Source: Pseudomonas synxantha BG33R (GTDB lineage Bacteria; Pseudomonadota; Gammaproteobacteria; Pseudomonadales; Pseudomonadaceae). Taken from it: a stretch of DNA of 64,000 bases. The stretch covers positions 2,962,936 to 3,026,935 of the forward strand of contig NZ_CM001514.1 of NCBI RefSeq assembly GCF_000263715.2. The letters run 5' to 3'. The notes under the pieces are model-generated. The model ran no database searches. It saw only the letters and a program-made list of their open reading frames with translations, and was not told where the DNA came from. Both the position numbers and the translations under genes were made by a program. Shown here one piece after another: positions 26,975 to 36,305 of the stretch. Within the stretch, counting starts at the first letter, position 1. Every line of letters begins with the position of its first letter.

Positions 26975-28531
26975 CTATTTGGTTGGTTTCCCCAAGGCCT
27001 TGGCCACCAGTTGTTCGTAGAGCTCAGCGTAGGGTTCAACCGCCTGGCACCAGTTGAACGGTTGTGTCATGGCGCGGCTGCGCATGGCGTTGAGCAGGCC
27101 GGGGAAGGCGAATACCTTGAAGGCACGGCGCAGGGCTTCTTCGTAGCTTTGCACCGTCGATTCATTGAACAGGAAGCCGGTGACGCCATCTTCGATGGTG
27201 TCCGCCAGGCCACCGGTATTACGCGCCACCGGCAACGAACCAAAGCGTTGCGCGTACATCTGGCTCAGGCCGCAAGGTTCATAGCGCGAAGGCATCAACA
27301 GGAAGTCGCTGCCGGCAAACATGCGACGGGCATCGGTCTCGTTGAAGCCGATGCGCACACCCACCTGGCCCGGGAAGCGCAGCGCCAATTCGCGCATGGC
27401 CTGTTCTTCTTCGGGTTCGCCACGGCCGATGATCGCGATCTGGCCACCGTTTTCGACGATAAAGCCGGCGACCGCTTCAGTCAGGTCCAGACCCTTCTGA
27501 TAAACCAGGCGTGACACCACGGCGAACAGCGGGCCGTTGGACGCGTGCAGTCCAAACAGCTCGCGCACATGGGCGGCATTTATCGCCTTGCCTTCCCAGT
27601 CGCCGATATTGAAATTGTGGGTCAAGTGCGTATCGGTGGACGTTTCCCAGCTTTCGTCGATGCCATTGGGAATCCCGCTGAGCAGACCTTGTTGAGTCTT
27701 GCTGGCAAGAAAGCCATCCAGGCCACAGCCGAATTCCGGCGTGGTGATTTCCTGGGCGTAGGTGGCGCTCACGGTGGTGATGTGGCTGGAATACGCCATG
27801 CCCGCCTTGAGGAACGACATTTTGCCGTAGAACTCCATGCCTTCCTGCTGCAGGGCATGGGGTGGAATGCCCAGTTCGGGCGTCGACGCCAGGCTCACCA
27901 CACCCTGATAGGCCAGGTTATGAATGGTGAACAGCGTTGGCGTGCGTGACCCACGCCAGTGCATGTACGCCGGCGCAAGGCCCGCGGGCCAGTCATGGGC
28001 GTGCACCAGGTCGGGGCACCAATGGATCTGTGCCAGGTTGGCGGCCATGTCAGCGGCGGCCAGGCCCAGGCGGGCGAAGCGAATATGGTTATCCGGCCAG
28101 TCGCGGCCGTTATTGGCGCCGTACGGCGTGCCTTCACGCTCGTACAGTTCGGGGCAGATCAGCACATAGATGACCAGGCCGTCCGCAAGGTCCATGCGCC
28201 CGATCTTGCACGGCGGCAGCGCCGCGTGGCCACCCAGTTCACCGACGATATGAATCGGGTTGTCGCTTTCCATCACTTGCGGGTAACCAGGGATCAGCAC
28301 CCGCACATCGTGCAAATGCGCCATGGCGCGGGGCAGGGCGGCGGACACATCGCCCAGGCCACCGGTTTTCACCAGGTCGGCGAACTCGGAAGTGACAAAC
28401 AAGACTTTCTTTCGATTCGGATTCTGACTCACGATCGGCCGCACAGTGTTGGGCAGGTCGACCAAAGACGTTGGCCCCCCTACCGGCTGACTAAAACGCT
28501 CTCCCTGAGTATCTACTGCGGCACTGATCAT
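26975..28531 (-). CDS. glgA: Glycogen synthase GlgA
   Basis: The 518-residue GT5 enzyme has the ADP-glucose-binding motif KTGGLGDV and the sequences HAHDWPAGLAPAY and PSRYEPCGLSQMY. About 40 residues precede the conserved core (KKVLFVTSEFADLVKTGGLG), longer than typical GlgA proteins. GGGAG lies upstream of the ATG. It is the first gene of the glycogen/trehalose block, so the promoter should lie between 28532 and about 28800. Confidence 0.93.
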   Translation of the reverse strand: MISAAVDTQGERFSQPVGGPTSLVDLPNTVRPIVSQNPNRKKVLFVTSEFADLVKTGGLGDVSAALPRAMAHLHDVRVLIPGYPQVMESDNPIHIVGELGGHAALPPCKIGRMDLADGLVIYVLICPELYEREGTPYGANNGRDWPDNHIRFARLGLAAADMAANLAQIHWCPDLVHAHDWPAGLAPAYMHWRGSRTPTLFTIHNLAYQGVVSLASTPELGIPPHALQQEGMEFYGKMSFLKAGMAYSSHITTVSATYAQEITTPEFGCGLDGFLASKTQQGLLSGIPNGIDESWETSTDTHLTHNFNIGDWEGKAINAAHVRELFGLHASNGPLFAVVSRLVYQKGLDLTEAVAGFIVENGGQIAIIGRGEPEEEQAMRELALRFPGQVGVRIGFNETDARRMFAGSDFLLMPSRYEPCGLSQMYAQRFGSLPVARNTGGLADTIEDGVTGFLFNESTVQSYEEALRRAFKVFAFPGLLNAMRSRAMTQPFNWCQAVEPYAELYEQLVAKALGKPTK

Positions 28532-28555
28532 AATGCACTCCCATTTGTTGGTTCG

Positions 28556-28789
28556 CTAATGGCCCGCTGCCACTAGCTCCAAGTGGCCGCATCCTGCGGC
28601 CAGGCACACCAGCGCTATACAAGCTGGCAAGGCGTATGCCAGTTGCAACGTCGGCTGAAAAAGATTGGATGAACGGGCATTCGGCGTGAAACGCTCGTGC
28701 ACGTCCTTACCTAAAACTTGACCTGAGGCGGAGTTGGAAAGTTTAGATTTTTTGCGGGGTTTTTGTTTTGGAACGGACCCATCGGTCAT
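28556..28789 (-). CDS. Doubtful small ORF upstream of glgA
   Basis: The frame encodes 77 residues beginning MTDGSVPKQKPRKKSKLSNS, with a basic N-terminal part and a hydrophobic, Cys-containing end. No ribosome binding site is visible. The 3' part overlaps a GC-rich palindrome (GGCCGCATCCTGCGGCC), which could itself force the frame to stay open. I do not recognise it. It may be the leader of glgA rather than a protein. Confidence 0.28.
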   Translation of the reverse strand: MTDGSVPKQKPRKKSKLSNSASGQVLGKDVHERFTPNARSSNLFQPTLQLAYALPACIALVCLAAGCGHLELVAAGH

Positions 28790-28868
28790 GAGTCTAGGCC
28801 AGATCCCAGAGCCTGCCGGGTTTAGCGTGGTTTTTTGTAGGACAAAATAAATCTAACGATATGCCCCC

Positions 28869-28963
28869 TGTGGCGAGGGAGCTTGTTCCCGCTGGCCTGC
28901 GTAGCGGCCCCCAAAATCTTGGGAGCGCTGCGCACTCCAGCGGGAGCAAGCTCCCTCGCCACA
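28869..28963. repeat. REPIN element, GTGGCGAGGGAGC family
   Basis: The left arm TGTGGCGAGGGAGCTTGTTC and the inverted right arm GAGCAAGCTCCCTCGCCACA flank about 50 bp. Both arms match the common P. fluorescens REP sequence. It lies between the glgA leader region and the dehydrogenase gene. It belongs to a different REP family from the elements at 10923 and 60117. Confidence 0.85.
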
Positions 28964-28989
28964 AGGGGGGGGTGCCCTTAAATGGTGCG

Positions 28990-29943
28990 TCAGCCCAGCA
29001 CGCGAATGGGCACGCCATCGGCCCAGGCCTGAATGTCTTCAATCATCTGTTGATAGAACTGCCGGTAATTGCGCTCACTCACATACCCCACATGTGGCGT
29101 GGCCAGCACATTGGGCAAGCGGCGAAATGGATGATCAGCCGGCAGCGGTTCCTGGGCATACACATCCAGCGCCGCCCCGGCCAGGCGGCCACTGCTCAAT
29201 GCCTGCACCAGCGCCTGCTCATCCACAATCGGCCCGCGTGCGGTGTTCACCAGCTGCGCCGTGGGCTTCATCCACGCCAGAGCCTGGGCATCCACCAGCC
29301 CACGGCTGCGCTCACTGAGCACCAGATGGATGGTGAGGATATCCGCCTGTTCAAACAACTCGCGCTTGCTGACCCATCTCACGCCTGCTTCAGCCGCCCG
29401 TTGCGGCGTGAGGTTTTCGCTCCAGGCGATCACCCGCATACCGAATGCCTGGGCAAACGTCGCGACTTTCTGGCCGATACTGCCCAGGCCGAGCACGCCC
29501 AGGGTCTTGCCATGCAGGTCACCGCCCAGGCCCACCTGCCATCCGCCTGCGCGCAGCGAGTTGGCTTCGGCGAGCAGATTGCGCGTAGAGGCCATGATCA
29601 GCGCCCAGGTCAGTTCCGGCGCCGCGTGTTTATAGCTGTCGGTGCCGCACACCTGGATACCCAGGGCCTTGGCGGCGGTAATATCGATGGCGGCATTGCG
29701 CATACCGCCGGTGACCAGCAATTTGAGCTTGGGCAACTCTTGCAGCAGGGCCTCATCGAAGGTGGAGCGTTCGCGCATGACGCAAATCACCTCGAAGCCC
29801 TTCAAGCGTTCAACCATTGTCGCCGTATCAGCGGGGTAGTCGTGGAGGAACTGCACCTGGCCCACGCCGTCCAGCGCCGACCAATCCACCACGTCACTGG
29901 CGACGTTCTGCCAGTCATCTATCACTGCGATCTGTATCGACAT
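28990..29943 (-). CDS. D-2-hydroxyacid dehydrogenase family protein
   Basis: The 317-residue NAD-dependent dehydrogenase starts at the ATG at 29941-29943 with GAGG upstream. Visible parts are the Rossmann motif GVLGLGSIGQ, the substrate/catalytic Arg in NTARGPIVDE, and the catalytic His in TPHVGYVSE. It would reduce 2-keto acids or oxidise D-2-hydroxy acids; the exact substrate is unknown. It follows the hydrolase gene by 16 bp, so the two are probably co-transcribed. Confidence 0.88.
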   Translation of the reverse strand: MSIQIAVIDDWQNVASDVVDWSALDGVGQVQFLHDYPADTATMVERLKGFEVICVMRERSTFDEALLQELPKLKLLVTGGMRNAAIDITAAKALGIQVCGTDSYKHAAPELTWALIMASTRNLLAEANSLRAGGWQVGLGGDLHGKTLGVLGLGSIGQKVATFAQAFGMRVIAWSENLTPQRAAEAGVRWVSKRELFEQADILTIHLVLSERSRGLVDAQALAWMKPTAQLVNTARGPIVDEQALVQALSSGRLAGAALDVYAQEPLPADHPFRRLPNVLATPHVGYVSERNYRQFYQQMIEDIQAWADGVPIRVLG

Positions 29944-29959
29944 GCCATGGGCCTCGAAA

Positions 29960-30961
29960 TCAAAGGGCATTCATACCCTGCAACAGCGCTTTATGAAACT
30001 GCTCCGGTTCTTCCATCTGTGGCGCATGGCCCAGGCCGGGGAATTCCACCAGCGTGGCGTGGGGAATCAGCTTGGTCACCTGCTTGCCCAGCACTTGGTA
30101 ATTGCCAATCCTGGCCTTGACCTCGGGCGGCGCTACATCCTTGCCGATCGCAGTCGTGTCGCTGGTGCCAATTAGCAACAGGGTGGGCACCTTCAGATCC
30201 TTGAATTCGTAGTACACCGGTTGGGTGAAGATCATGTCGTAAATCAATGCCGAGTTCCACGCGACTTGGGTATGCCCCGGGCCTTTGTTCAGGCCGACGA
30301 GCATATCCACCCAGCGTTCGTATTCCGGCTTCCAGCGCCCGCCATAATAGGTGTCGCGTTCATATTTGCGCACCCCGTCGGCGCTCATTTTCAGCTCGCG
30401 CTGGTACCACTGGTCGACGCTCTGGTAGGGCACACCGAGGGCTTTCCAGTCTTCCAGGCCGATAGGGTTCACCAGTCCAAGTTGTTCGGTTTGCTCGGGA
30501 TACATCAAGGCATAGCGAGTGGCAAGCATCCCGCCGGTGGAATGGCCGATCACCGTGGCTTTCTGGATGCCGAGTTTTTCCAGCAGTTGGTGGGTGTTGG
30601 CCGCCAATTGCTGGAAGCTGTACTGGTAGTGATCGGGCTTGCTGGAAGTGCAGAAGCCGATCTGGTCGGGGGCGATGACGCGGTAACCGGCACTGCTGAG
30701 TGCCTTGATCGAACCTTCCCAGGTGGCACCGCAAAAGTTCTTGCCGTGCATCAGCACCACGCTGCGGCCGTTGGCTGTGCCTTTGGCGGGCACGTCCATG
30801 TAGCCCATTTGCAGGGATTTGCCTTGGGATTGGAAGGTGAAATGCTGGAGAGGATGGGGGTATTGGAAGCCTTGGAGTTCGGGGCCATAGGTGGCGGCTA
30901 ACAAGGGGGTGGCGCTCACTGAAAACAGGCCGGCTATGCATAACGAACGGATGAAAGGCAT
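29960..30961 (-). CDS. Exported alpha/beta hydrolase
   Basis: The 333-residue protein has a signal peptide (MPFIRSLCIAGLFSVSATPLLAA). The core is an alpha/beta-hydrolase fold with LMHGKNFCGATW (oxyanion region), the nucleophile elbow GHSTGG, and a C-terminal PGLGHAPQMEEPEQFH carrying the catalytic His. CGGAG lies ten bases before the ATG. It probably acts in the periplasm on an ester or epoxide; the substrate is unknown. Confidence 0.87.
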   Translation of the reverse strand: MPFIRSLCIAGLFSVSATPLLAATYGPELQGFQYPHPLQHFTFQSQGKSLQMGYMDVPAKGTANGRSVVLMHGKNFCGATWEGSIKALSSAGYRVIAPDQIGFCTSSKPDHYQYSFQQLAANTHQLLEKLGIQKATVIGHSTGGMLATRYALMYPEQTEQLGLVNPIGLEDWKALGVPYQSVDQWYQRELKMSADGVRKYERDTYYGGRWKPEYERWVDMLVGLNKGPGHTQVAWNSALIYDMIFTQPVYYEFKDLKVPTLLLIGTSDTTAIGKDVAPPEVKARIGNYQVLGKQVTKLIPHATLVEFPGLGHAPQMEEPEQFHKALLQGMNAL

Positions 30962-31006
30962 GGGCTGGGGCTCCGAGAAAGATGTCCGGATGCTCTTGGG
31001 AGAGGA

Positions 31007-31444
31007 TTAACGGGGGATTAACACCCATTGCAACGTCAGCGCTGCGAGCACGCCATAACGCAGGCCTTTGGCCAGGGTAACCAACAGCAAAAACCGCCAC
31101 AACGGCTCGCGCATCACCCCGGCCACCAGCGTCAGCGGGTCACCAATGATCGGAACCCAACTGAGCAACAGTGTCCAGTGCCCCCAACGCCCGTAATGGC
31201 GGCGGGCTTTGTCCAGTTGCCTGGCGTTCACTGGAAACCAACGCCGCTCCTTGAAACGTTCCACCGAGCGTCCGAGCAGCCAATTGACCACTGAGCCGAG
31301 CACGTTGCCAAGCGTAGCAATGCCCAGCAGTAGCCACAGCTGGTACTGGCCGTTCAGCAACAGGCCCACCAACACGGCTTCCGATTGCAGGGGCAATAAC
31401 GTTGCGGCGCCAAACGCCGCGACGAACAGGCCCAGGTAACCCAT
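31007..31444 (-). CDS. YqaA-like inner-membrane protein (DedA/SNARE-associated type)
   Basis: The 145-residue protein starts at ATG 31442-31444, with a GTG two codons earlier as the alternative. It has about four hydrophobic segments and the YqaA-type sequence GNVLGSVVNWLLGRSVERFK, followed by LSWVPIIGDPLTLVAGVMRE, which is typical of the VTT/DedA re-entrant region. The gene follows the DUF411 gene by a few bases. By family it is a small integral membrane protein, possibly a lipid or ion transporter. Confidence 0.82.
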   Translation of the reverse strand: MGYLGLFVAAFGAATLLPLQSEAVLVGLLLNGQYQLWLLLGIATLGNVLGSVVNWLLGRSVERFKERRWFPVNARQLDKARRHYGRWGHWTLLLSWVPIIGDPLTLVAGVMREPLWRFLLLVTLAKGLRYGVLAALTLQWVLIPR

Positions 31445-31453
31445 CAGCACCGG

Positions 31454-31900
31454 TCAGTGTGCCGGGTAGTCGGCTACTACTACGTCTTTGCCGTCGCGGG
31501 TCAGGCCAATGACTTGATAGGCCTCGCTGCGACCGTCAACTTCCATGCCTGGGGAGCCCAGCGGCATGCCCGGCGCGGCAAGACCCAGCAGGTCGTCGCG
31601 CTTGCGCAAGGCCATTACTTGTTCGGCAGGTACGTGACCTTCGACGAATTTGCCATCGATTACCGCCGTGTGGCATGAGCCAAGGCGCGGGGCGACGCCC
31701 AGGCGTTGCTTGACCGCGCTCATGTCTGCTTCAACGTGGTCGTTGACCTTGAAACCGTTGTTTTCCAGATGGCTGATCCATTTTTTGCAGCAACCGCAAT
31801 TGGCATCGCGGTGTACATCGATGGGAATCAGCTCGGCGGCTTGGGCCAGGGGGGTGGCAAGCAGGGCGCAGAGCAAGGCCAGTCGCAATGGGATTTTCAT
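31454..31900 (-). CDS. DUF411 periplasmic metal-related protein
   Basis: The 148-residue protein starts at the ATG at 31898-31900 and has a signal peptide (MKIPLRLALLCALLATPLAQA). The motif RDANCGCCKKWISHLENNGF with a CxCC cluster is the DUF411 signature. A later conserved Cys/His (GSCHTAVIDGKFVEGHVPAEQV) is also present. DUF411 proteins often occur with copper-resistance genes, so a metal-binding role is likely; no copper genes lie next to it here. Confidence 0.85.
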   Translation of the reverse strand: MKIPLRLALLCALLATPLAQAAELIPIDVHRDANCGCCKKWISHLENNGFKVNDHVEADMSAVKQRLGVAPRLGSCHTAVIDGKFVEGHVPAEQVMALRKRDDLLGLAAPGMPLGSPGMEVDGRSEAYQVIGLTRDGKDVVVADYPAH

Positions 31901-31982
31901 CAGGGGTCTCACTGAAAGCGCAGCAATAAACCGCGCATTCTCCCTGCTTTTTACACTGAGACGCGGTGGTAATGTTTCTAAA

Positions 31983-32441
31983 TTATACGAAGTTTGGGCT
32001 TTCCAACCGCTGCTTGAGCTGGTCCAGGGCGATGGCGGAGAGTTTGATCATGCGTTCGTGCAAGGTTGCCAGTTGCAGTTCGGTTTCATACGTCAATACG
32101 CGCTTGAACCGAGTGCCACCCTGATGAGCTTGCAAAAAATAATGGATACAACCGTCCACTGCCAGTGAGGTGAACACGGTCTTGAACTCGTCGGGGCAGC
32201 GGGCGATTTGCACGCGGTAGCTCATTGATACGCGAATGCCCAGCAGGTCTATGTCTTCAGTAAAGCGCGAGCCGACCGGCAATGAGCCGCGGGTGCCGGT
32301 GTCGGCGCTGAGGGAGGAGGGGTGCCATTCGTGCCAGCGGTCGGGCTGGGTTACATAATCGTAAACAGTATGGATTGGGACCTGGATGAAGCGTTCCTGA
32401 CTGATCTGCTCCAAGCGGATCGGCTGCTCAGTCGCGTGCAT
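31983..32441 (-). CDS. SRPBCC-fold protein (polyketide cyclase/START-like)
   Basis: The 152-residue protein has the SRPBCC opening SQERFIQVPIHTVYDYVTQPDRWHEWHPSS. A strand-rich middle and a C-terminal helix (LHERMIKLSAIALDQLKQRL) follow. A strong AGGAGGTG precedes the ATG. The fold binds hydrophobic ligands; neither ligand nor enzymatic role can be assigned. Confidence 0.83.
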   Translation of the reverse strand: MHATEQPIRLEQISQERFIQVPIHTVYDYVTQPDRWHEWHPSSLSADTGTRGSLPVGSRFTEDIDLLGIRVSMSYRVQIARCPDEFKTVFTSLAVDGCIHYFLQAHQGGTRFKRVLTYETELQLATLHERMIKLSAIALDQLKQRLESPNFV

Positions 32442-32531
32442 GACACACCTCCTGTGTGGCGGGTTTTTACACTGGGAGTTGTCAGAATAGTCCGACTCCC
32501 GCGCTTCGCACGGGAGTATTGCGACCGTTGG

Positions 32532-33434
32532 TTAACTTGGTTGCTCGCTGGCTTTGCCCGGTTTGGCCTGATTCCAGGCCGAGCCTTGGGTGAGTGTCAA
32601 TTTATCATTGACGCGCGTGTAAATGCTGTCCGTTGGCCGATGATTGGCGATGCGATCATTACCTTCACCGGTATAGAAAGACGTACGGTCATGCCCTGTC
32701 AGCAGATCATCGCCGTTGCCGCCCTTCAGATGGTTGGTCCCGCTACCGGCATACAGTTTGTCGTCGCCGTCGCCACCATCGAGCAAGTTCTGTTTATGTG
32801 CATTGCCAACCCCTGCATCGAGTCGGTCGTTGCCCCCGTTACCGAACATGATGGTGTTGCCACTGCCGCCGATGATCAGGTCGTCTCCGTCGTTGCCTTC
32901 GGCGTAGCCTGAGTTGCTGCCCAAGAGCAGAGTATCGTGGCCGCTGCCGCCAAATAGCCCGGACACGCCACCGCCGGCCTGGATGAAGTCGTTTCCGGCG
33001 CCACCCTGTACTTCCAGGAGGTGCTTGACGTCATCATCGATGATGACCCTGTCATCGCCGCCGTTGGTTTTGATCAAAAGGCTCTGATCCGGGCCTTGTG
33101 GTGCTTTGGCGTCAAGCACATACGGTCTGCCGTTGATGATGAACTGCAGCTTGTCGCCCGGCCAACTGCGCACGTGGACCTCGTCGGCGCCGTTACTGGT
33201 TTCTATCACAAGTCGGCTGGAGCTGATCTGCGGTTTTTCGGGGTTCCGGGTGCTCCAGGTAATTTCCCGGCTGAAGGTCACATCACTTTTTTCAAGCAGC
33301 AGGTGCGTCCTGATATTCGGTACGCCCAGCTGCAGGTCTAAGGGGGGGTCATAGGGTGACGGCTTGGACCGCTGCGGTTCGGTGGAAGCCGTGGAGTGAT
33401 GGGGGACTGCTGCATGAGTGAGGGGTAATAGCAT
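32532..33434 (-). CDS. RTX-type calcium-binding repeat protein
   Basis: The 300-residue protein has an N-terminal non-repeat half (about residues 1-130). It then has RTX nonapeptide repeats of the GGxGxD type (GGAGNDFIQAGGG, GGSGHDTLLLG, GNDGDDLIIGGSGN, GGNGDDLLTGHD). These bind calcium and form a beta-roll on export. The start at 33434 (MLLPLTHAAV) has GAAGGA six bases upstream; a start at 33479 is possible. No N-terminal signal peptide is obvious and no type I secretion genes are adjacent. The role is unknown. Confidence 0.78.
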   Translation of the reverse strand: MLLPLTHAAVPHHSTASTEPQRSKPSPYDPPLDLQLGVPNIRTHLLLEKSDVTFSREITWSTRNPEKPQISSSRLVIETSNGADEVHVRSWPGDKLQFIINGRPYVLDAKAPQGPDQSLLIKTNGGDDRVIIDDDVKHLLEVQGGAGNDFIQAGGGVSGLFGGSGHDTLLLGSNSGYAEGNDGDDLIIGGSGNTIMFGNGGNDRLDAGVGNAHKQNLLDGGDGDDKLYAGSGTNHLKGGNGDDLLTGHDRTSFYTGEGNDRIANHRPTDSIYTRVNDKLTLTQGSAWNQAKPGKASEQPS

Positions 33435-33634
33435 CAGGTGTCCTTCGGGTTGATCGTAGAAAGTCTGACAGTGCGCCATGACTACTCTTGCGTGGAGGAT
33501 CAGCCCAAAGGGTTCCTGCGGGCGGTGACGCATTTGCGTCAAGGCATTTATGCCAACCTTTAATGCGCCCCCCGGGGCGATCAGATATCCAGCATGGCCA
33601 GCACTTGCCTGGGGTAGCGCAAACCGGCGATTGC

Positions 33635-34540
33635 TTAGGCTTGTGCCCTGCGATAGGCGCCGGGTTGCTGACCGGTGACTTTATGAAAGGCCCGGGTAAA
33701 TGCGGCCACCGACTGATACCCGGCTGCCAGCGAGACCTCGGCCACGGTCTGGTCCGCCTTGAGCAGCCCACAGGCATGGCGCATACGTATCACCAGCAAT
33801 ACCTGCCCCGGCGACTGCCCGCATAACTCCCTGAAACGCTTGAAAAACGCCGAACGGGATAACCCCGTGCACGCCGCCATGCTTTCCAGGCTCCAGGGCT
33901 CGGCCGGGCGCGCAATCAGTTGCTCCAGCAGGCCGGCAAATGCCGGTTGCCGGCCCAACGCTGCCAGGCCGCCCAGCTCGGTGTTGTCGATGACTTGCTG
34001 GCGCAGTACATATAAAAACAACAAGTGGCAAAGACGTTCGAGCAAGGCCGAGGAGGGCGCGGGTAGGCGCTCGCACTCCTGCAGGATCAATTCGAACAGA
34101 TTGCGCGCAGCGGTCAACGATGGATCACCGGCACGCAGGATGATCCATGCGGGCAGGCTGTCGACAATCATCGCCGACAAGCCGGATTGGAAATGGAAGA
34201 AGCCGCAAACCAGGCCCACGCCATCCATGGCACTGCTGTCGAGGGGCAGCATCGGCCGGCGAGGGCACTCTTGGGCGCTTGCCGCGGTACTTTCCCCGGA
34301 CAACCGATAGGCCAGGTCACGCAGTAGAAACACGGCGTCACCATTGTTCAGGTGCCGGGGCGTTGGATCACCGTCGATATGCAGCCAGCAATCGCCCTGC
34401 ACGATCAAATGGAAGCTTGCCTGGGCCAGGCCGTGCGTGCTGGCGTGCCAGTCACCGCAGTAGCGGCCGACGTGAAACAAATTGGTATTGAGTTCAAGGC
34501 TATCTAATAACCAATCGACAAGTGTGCTGGACGAATTCAT
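33635..34540 (-). CDS. AraC-family regulator with cupin sensor domain
   Basis: The 301-residue protein has an N-terminal cupin-like ligand domain (HLIVQGDCWLHIDGDPTPRHLNNGDAVFLLRD, split across several strands). The C-terminal AraC double helix-turn-helix is LESMAACTGLSRSAFFKRFRELCGQSPG ... VSLAAGYQSVAAFTRAFHKVTG. It is divergent from the AhpD/ABC-transporter operon at 34644, with about 100 bp between starts, so it is the likely regulator of that operon. Confidence 0.88.
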   Translation of the reverse strand: MNSSSTLVDWLLDSLELNTNLFHVGRYCGDWHASTHGLAQASFHLIVQGDCWLHIDGDPTPRHLNNGDAVFLLRDLAYRLSGESTAASAQECPRRPMLPLDSSAMDGVGLVCGFFHFQSGLSAMIVDSLPAWIILRAGDPSLTAARNLFELILQECERLPAPSSALLERLCHLLFLYVLRQQVIDNTELGGLAALGRQPAFAGLLEQLIARPAEPWSLESMAACTGLSRSAFFKRFRELCGQSPGQVLLVIRMRHACGLLKADQTVAEVSLAAGYQSVAAFTRAFHKVTGQQPGAYRRAQA

Positions 34541-34643
34541 CTAATGGAAAGACTCAAGAGCAAGTAATCGCTACTTTAGCCTATTGAGCGATTTTTTTAG
34601 AACCAACAGACTGGCGCACTCGAACCCAACAGGAGACCACTCC

Positions 34644-35204
34644 ATGTCCCGTGTACCGTTGCTCAGCCCTGACACCGCCCCGGAAGCGGCGAAACCTTTC
34701 CTGGAAAATGCGCAGAAGGCCTCGGGTTTCATTCCTAATCTGCTGGCGGTATTGGCCAATGCACCGGCGGCGCTGGAAACCTATATCACTGTCTCCGGCT
34801 TGAATGCCAAGGCCGAACTGAGCCTGGCCGACCGCGAAGTGGTGCAGCTGATTGCTGCTACTACCCACGGGTGCGATTTCTGTGTCGCCGGCCACACCGC
34901 CGTTGCGCGCAACAAGGCCAAGCTGCCCGAGAACGTGATCGAGGCCCTGCGCCGGCTGGGTGAGCTGCCTGATACTCGCTATGAGACACTCGCCGCCTTT
35001 ACCCGCGAAGTGATCGCCACTCGGGGTGATGTCAGCGATGCCGGCTTTGAGGCATTTCTCGCGGCCGGCTATACCAAGGGCCACGCGCTGGAGGTCATCC
35101 TGGGCGTAAGCCTGGCAACCCTGTGCAACTTCGCTAACGTGTTTGCCCGTACCCCGCTGAACCCGGAACTGGCGCAGTACCGCTGGGAAAAACCGGCAAG
35201 CTGA
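34644..35204 (+). CDS. AhpD-like / carboxymuconolactone decarboxylase family protein
   Basis: The 186-residue protein has the AhpD active-site pattern HGCDFCVAGH, with a CxxC pair and nearby His residues. This motif supports peroxidase or thiol-disulfide chemistry. AGGAGA lies upstream of the ATG at 34644. It is the first gene of the plus-strand cluster leading into an acyl-CoA-dehydrogenase-like gene and an ABC importer, so it may protect against or process a reactive intermediate. That link is inference. Confidence 0.85.
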   Translation: MSRVPLLSPDTAPEAAKPFLENAQKASGFIPNLLAVLANAPAALETYITVSGLNAKAELSLADREVVQLIAATTHGCDFCVAGHTAVARNKAKLPENVIEALRRLGELPDTRYETLAAFTREVIATRGDVSDAGFEAFLAAGYTKGHALEVILGVSLATLCNFANVFARTPLNPELAQYRWEKPAS

Positions 35205-35243
35205 ATCGGCGATGGTCCACCTGCTGTAAAAGGAGAGACATGA

Positions 35244-36305
35244 ATGCTTGACCCAATCTTGAGCCGTTGGCTCGATGTTCAAGCGCAGGCCCTGGATGTG
35301 GGCAGTTGCGATCCACAGGAAGTGCTGCCACGCCTGGCAGAAGCCAATATTCTGAAAATCGGTGTGCCCACCCAACTGGGCGGGCTGGGCGGTGACGTGA
35401 CGGGTGCGGTCGAGGCCATCGCCAATGTGGCCAGCCATTCCCTGGCGGCGGCATTTGTGTGCTGGGGCCAGCGCTCGTTTATCGAGTACTTGTTGCAGAG
35501 CCCCAATCAGCGCCTGCGCGAACACCTGATGCCGGACCTGCTCAGCGGCAAGTTGGCCGGAGCCACCGGGCTGTCGAATGCGATGAAGTTCATATCGGGT
35601 ATCGAGTCGTTGCAGATCAGCGCCGAGCCCAACGAGCATGGCTGGACGCTCAACGGTCGTCTGCATTGGGTGACCAACCTGCGCAAAAATGGTTTTGTCG
35701 CCGCAGCTGCTATCGAACATGCCGGCGGTGGTACGCCGTTTATCCTGGCGATCCCGGATTCAGTGGCGGGCTTGCAGCGCTCCCGCGATCTGGAGCTGCT
35801 TGGGTTGCAATCGAGCAACACCGCTGCCCTTGGCCTGGAAGGCGTGGAGCTGAGCCGTGACTGGTTGCTGCACGAGGACGCGCGCAAGTTCCTGCCGGCA
35901 GTGCGCCCGGCGTTTCTTGGCTTGCAGTGCGGCATGTCGATTGGCCTGGCCCGCCGTTCCCTGGCCGAGGTGGCCAATCATCTGGGGGCCAGCCGTACGG
36001 TGTTGCGCGAAGAGCTGGAAGCCTTGCGGGCGACGCTGGACCATCTGGTCAGCGAGCTCAAGAGCGGGTTGCTGGCCGGGCGCTTTGCTGCCGAGCCGAT
36101 CCCCTTGTTCAAGCTGCGCATTGCCCTGGCAGAAACCGCCGCCAGCGCCGTGCAGCTTGAACTGCAGGCCAGTGGCGGCAAGGCCTACCTCACCGCCCAC
36201 GGCAGTGGTTTTGCGCGGCGCTGGCGCGAGTCGGCATTTGTGCCGATTGTGACGCCCAGCCTGGTGCAACTGCGCACTGAGTTGCAGCGCCAGGCCAACC
36301 TATGA
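35244..36305 (+). CDS. Acyl-CoA-dehydrogenase-like flavoprotein in ABC-transporter operon
   Basis: The 353-residue protein resembles the acyl-CoA dehydrogenase/flavin monooxygenase superfamily. Visible parts are NILKIGVPTQLGGLGGDVT near the start, GLSNAMKFISGIESLQISAE and LNGRLHWVTNLRKNGFVA in the middle, and a helical C-terminal domain. Members next to sulfonate-type ABC transporters are often FMN/FAD monooxygenases such as SfnB- or DszC-like enzymes. A role in oxidising an organosulfur or similar substrate is therefore plausible but not shown. AGGAGAG precedes the ATG. The stop overlaps the start of the ATPase gene. Confidence 0.78.
   Translation: MLDPILSRWLDVQAQALDVGSCDPQEVLPRLAEANILKIGVPTQLGGLGGDVTGAVEAIANVASHSLAAAFVCWGQRSFIEYLLQSPNQRLREHLMPDLLSGKLAGATGLSNAMKFISGIESLQISAEPNEHGWTLNGRLHWVTNLRKNGFVAAAAIEHAGGGTPFILAIPDSVAGLQRSRDLELLGLQSSNTAALGLEGVELSRDWLLHEDARKFLPAVRPAFLGLQCGMSIGLARRSLAEVANHLGASRTVLREELEALRATLDHLVSELKSGLLAGRFAAEPIPLFKLRIALAETAASAVQLELQASGGKAYLTAHGSGFARRWRESAFVPIVTPSLVQLRTELQRQANL

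Noticed and set aside
32500..32522. Inverted repeat ACTCCCG/CGGGAGT after the RTX-protein gene
   Set aside because: The stem is short, with mismatched flanks and no T-run, so it is too weak to call a terminator.
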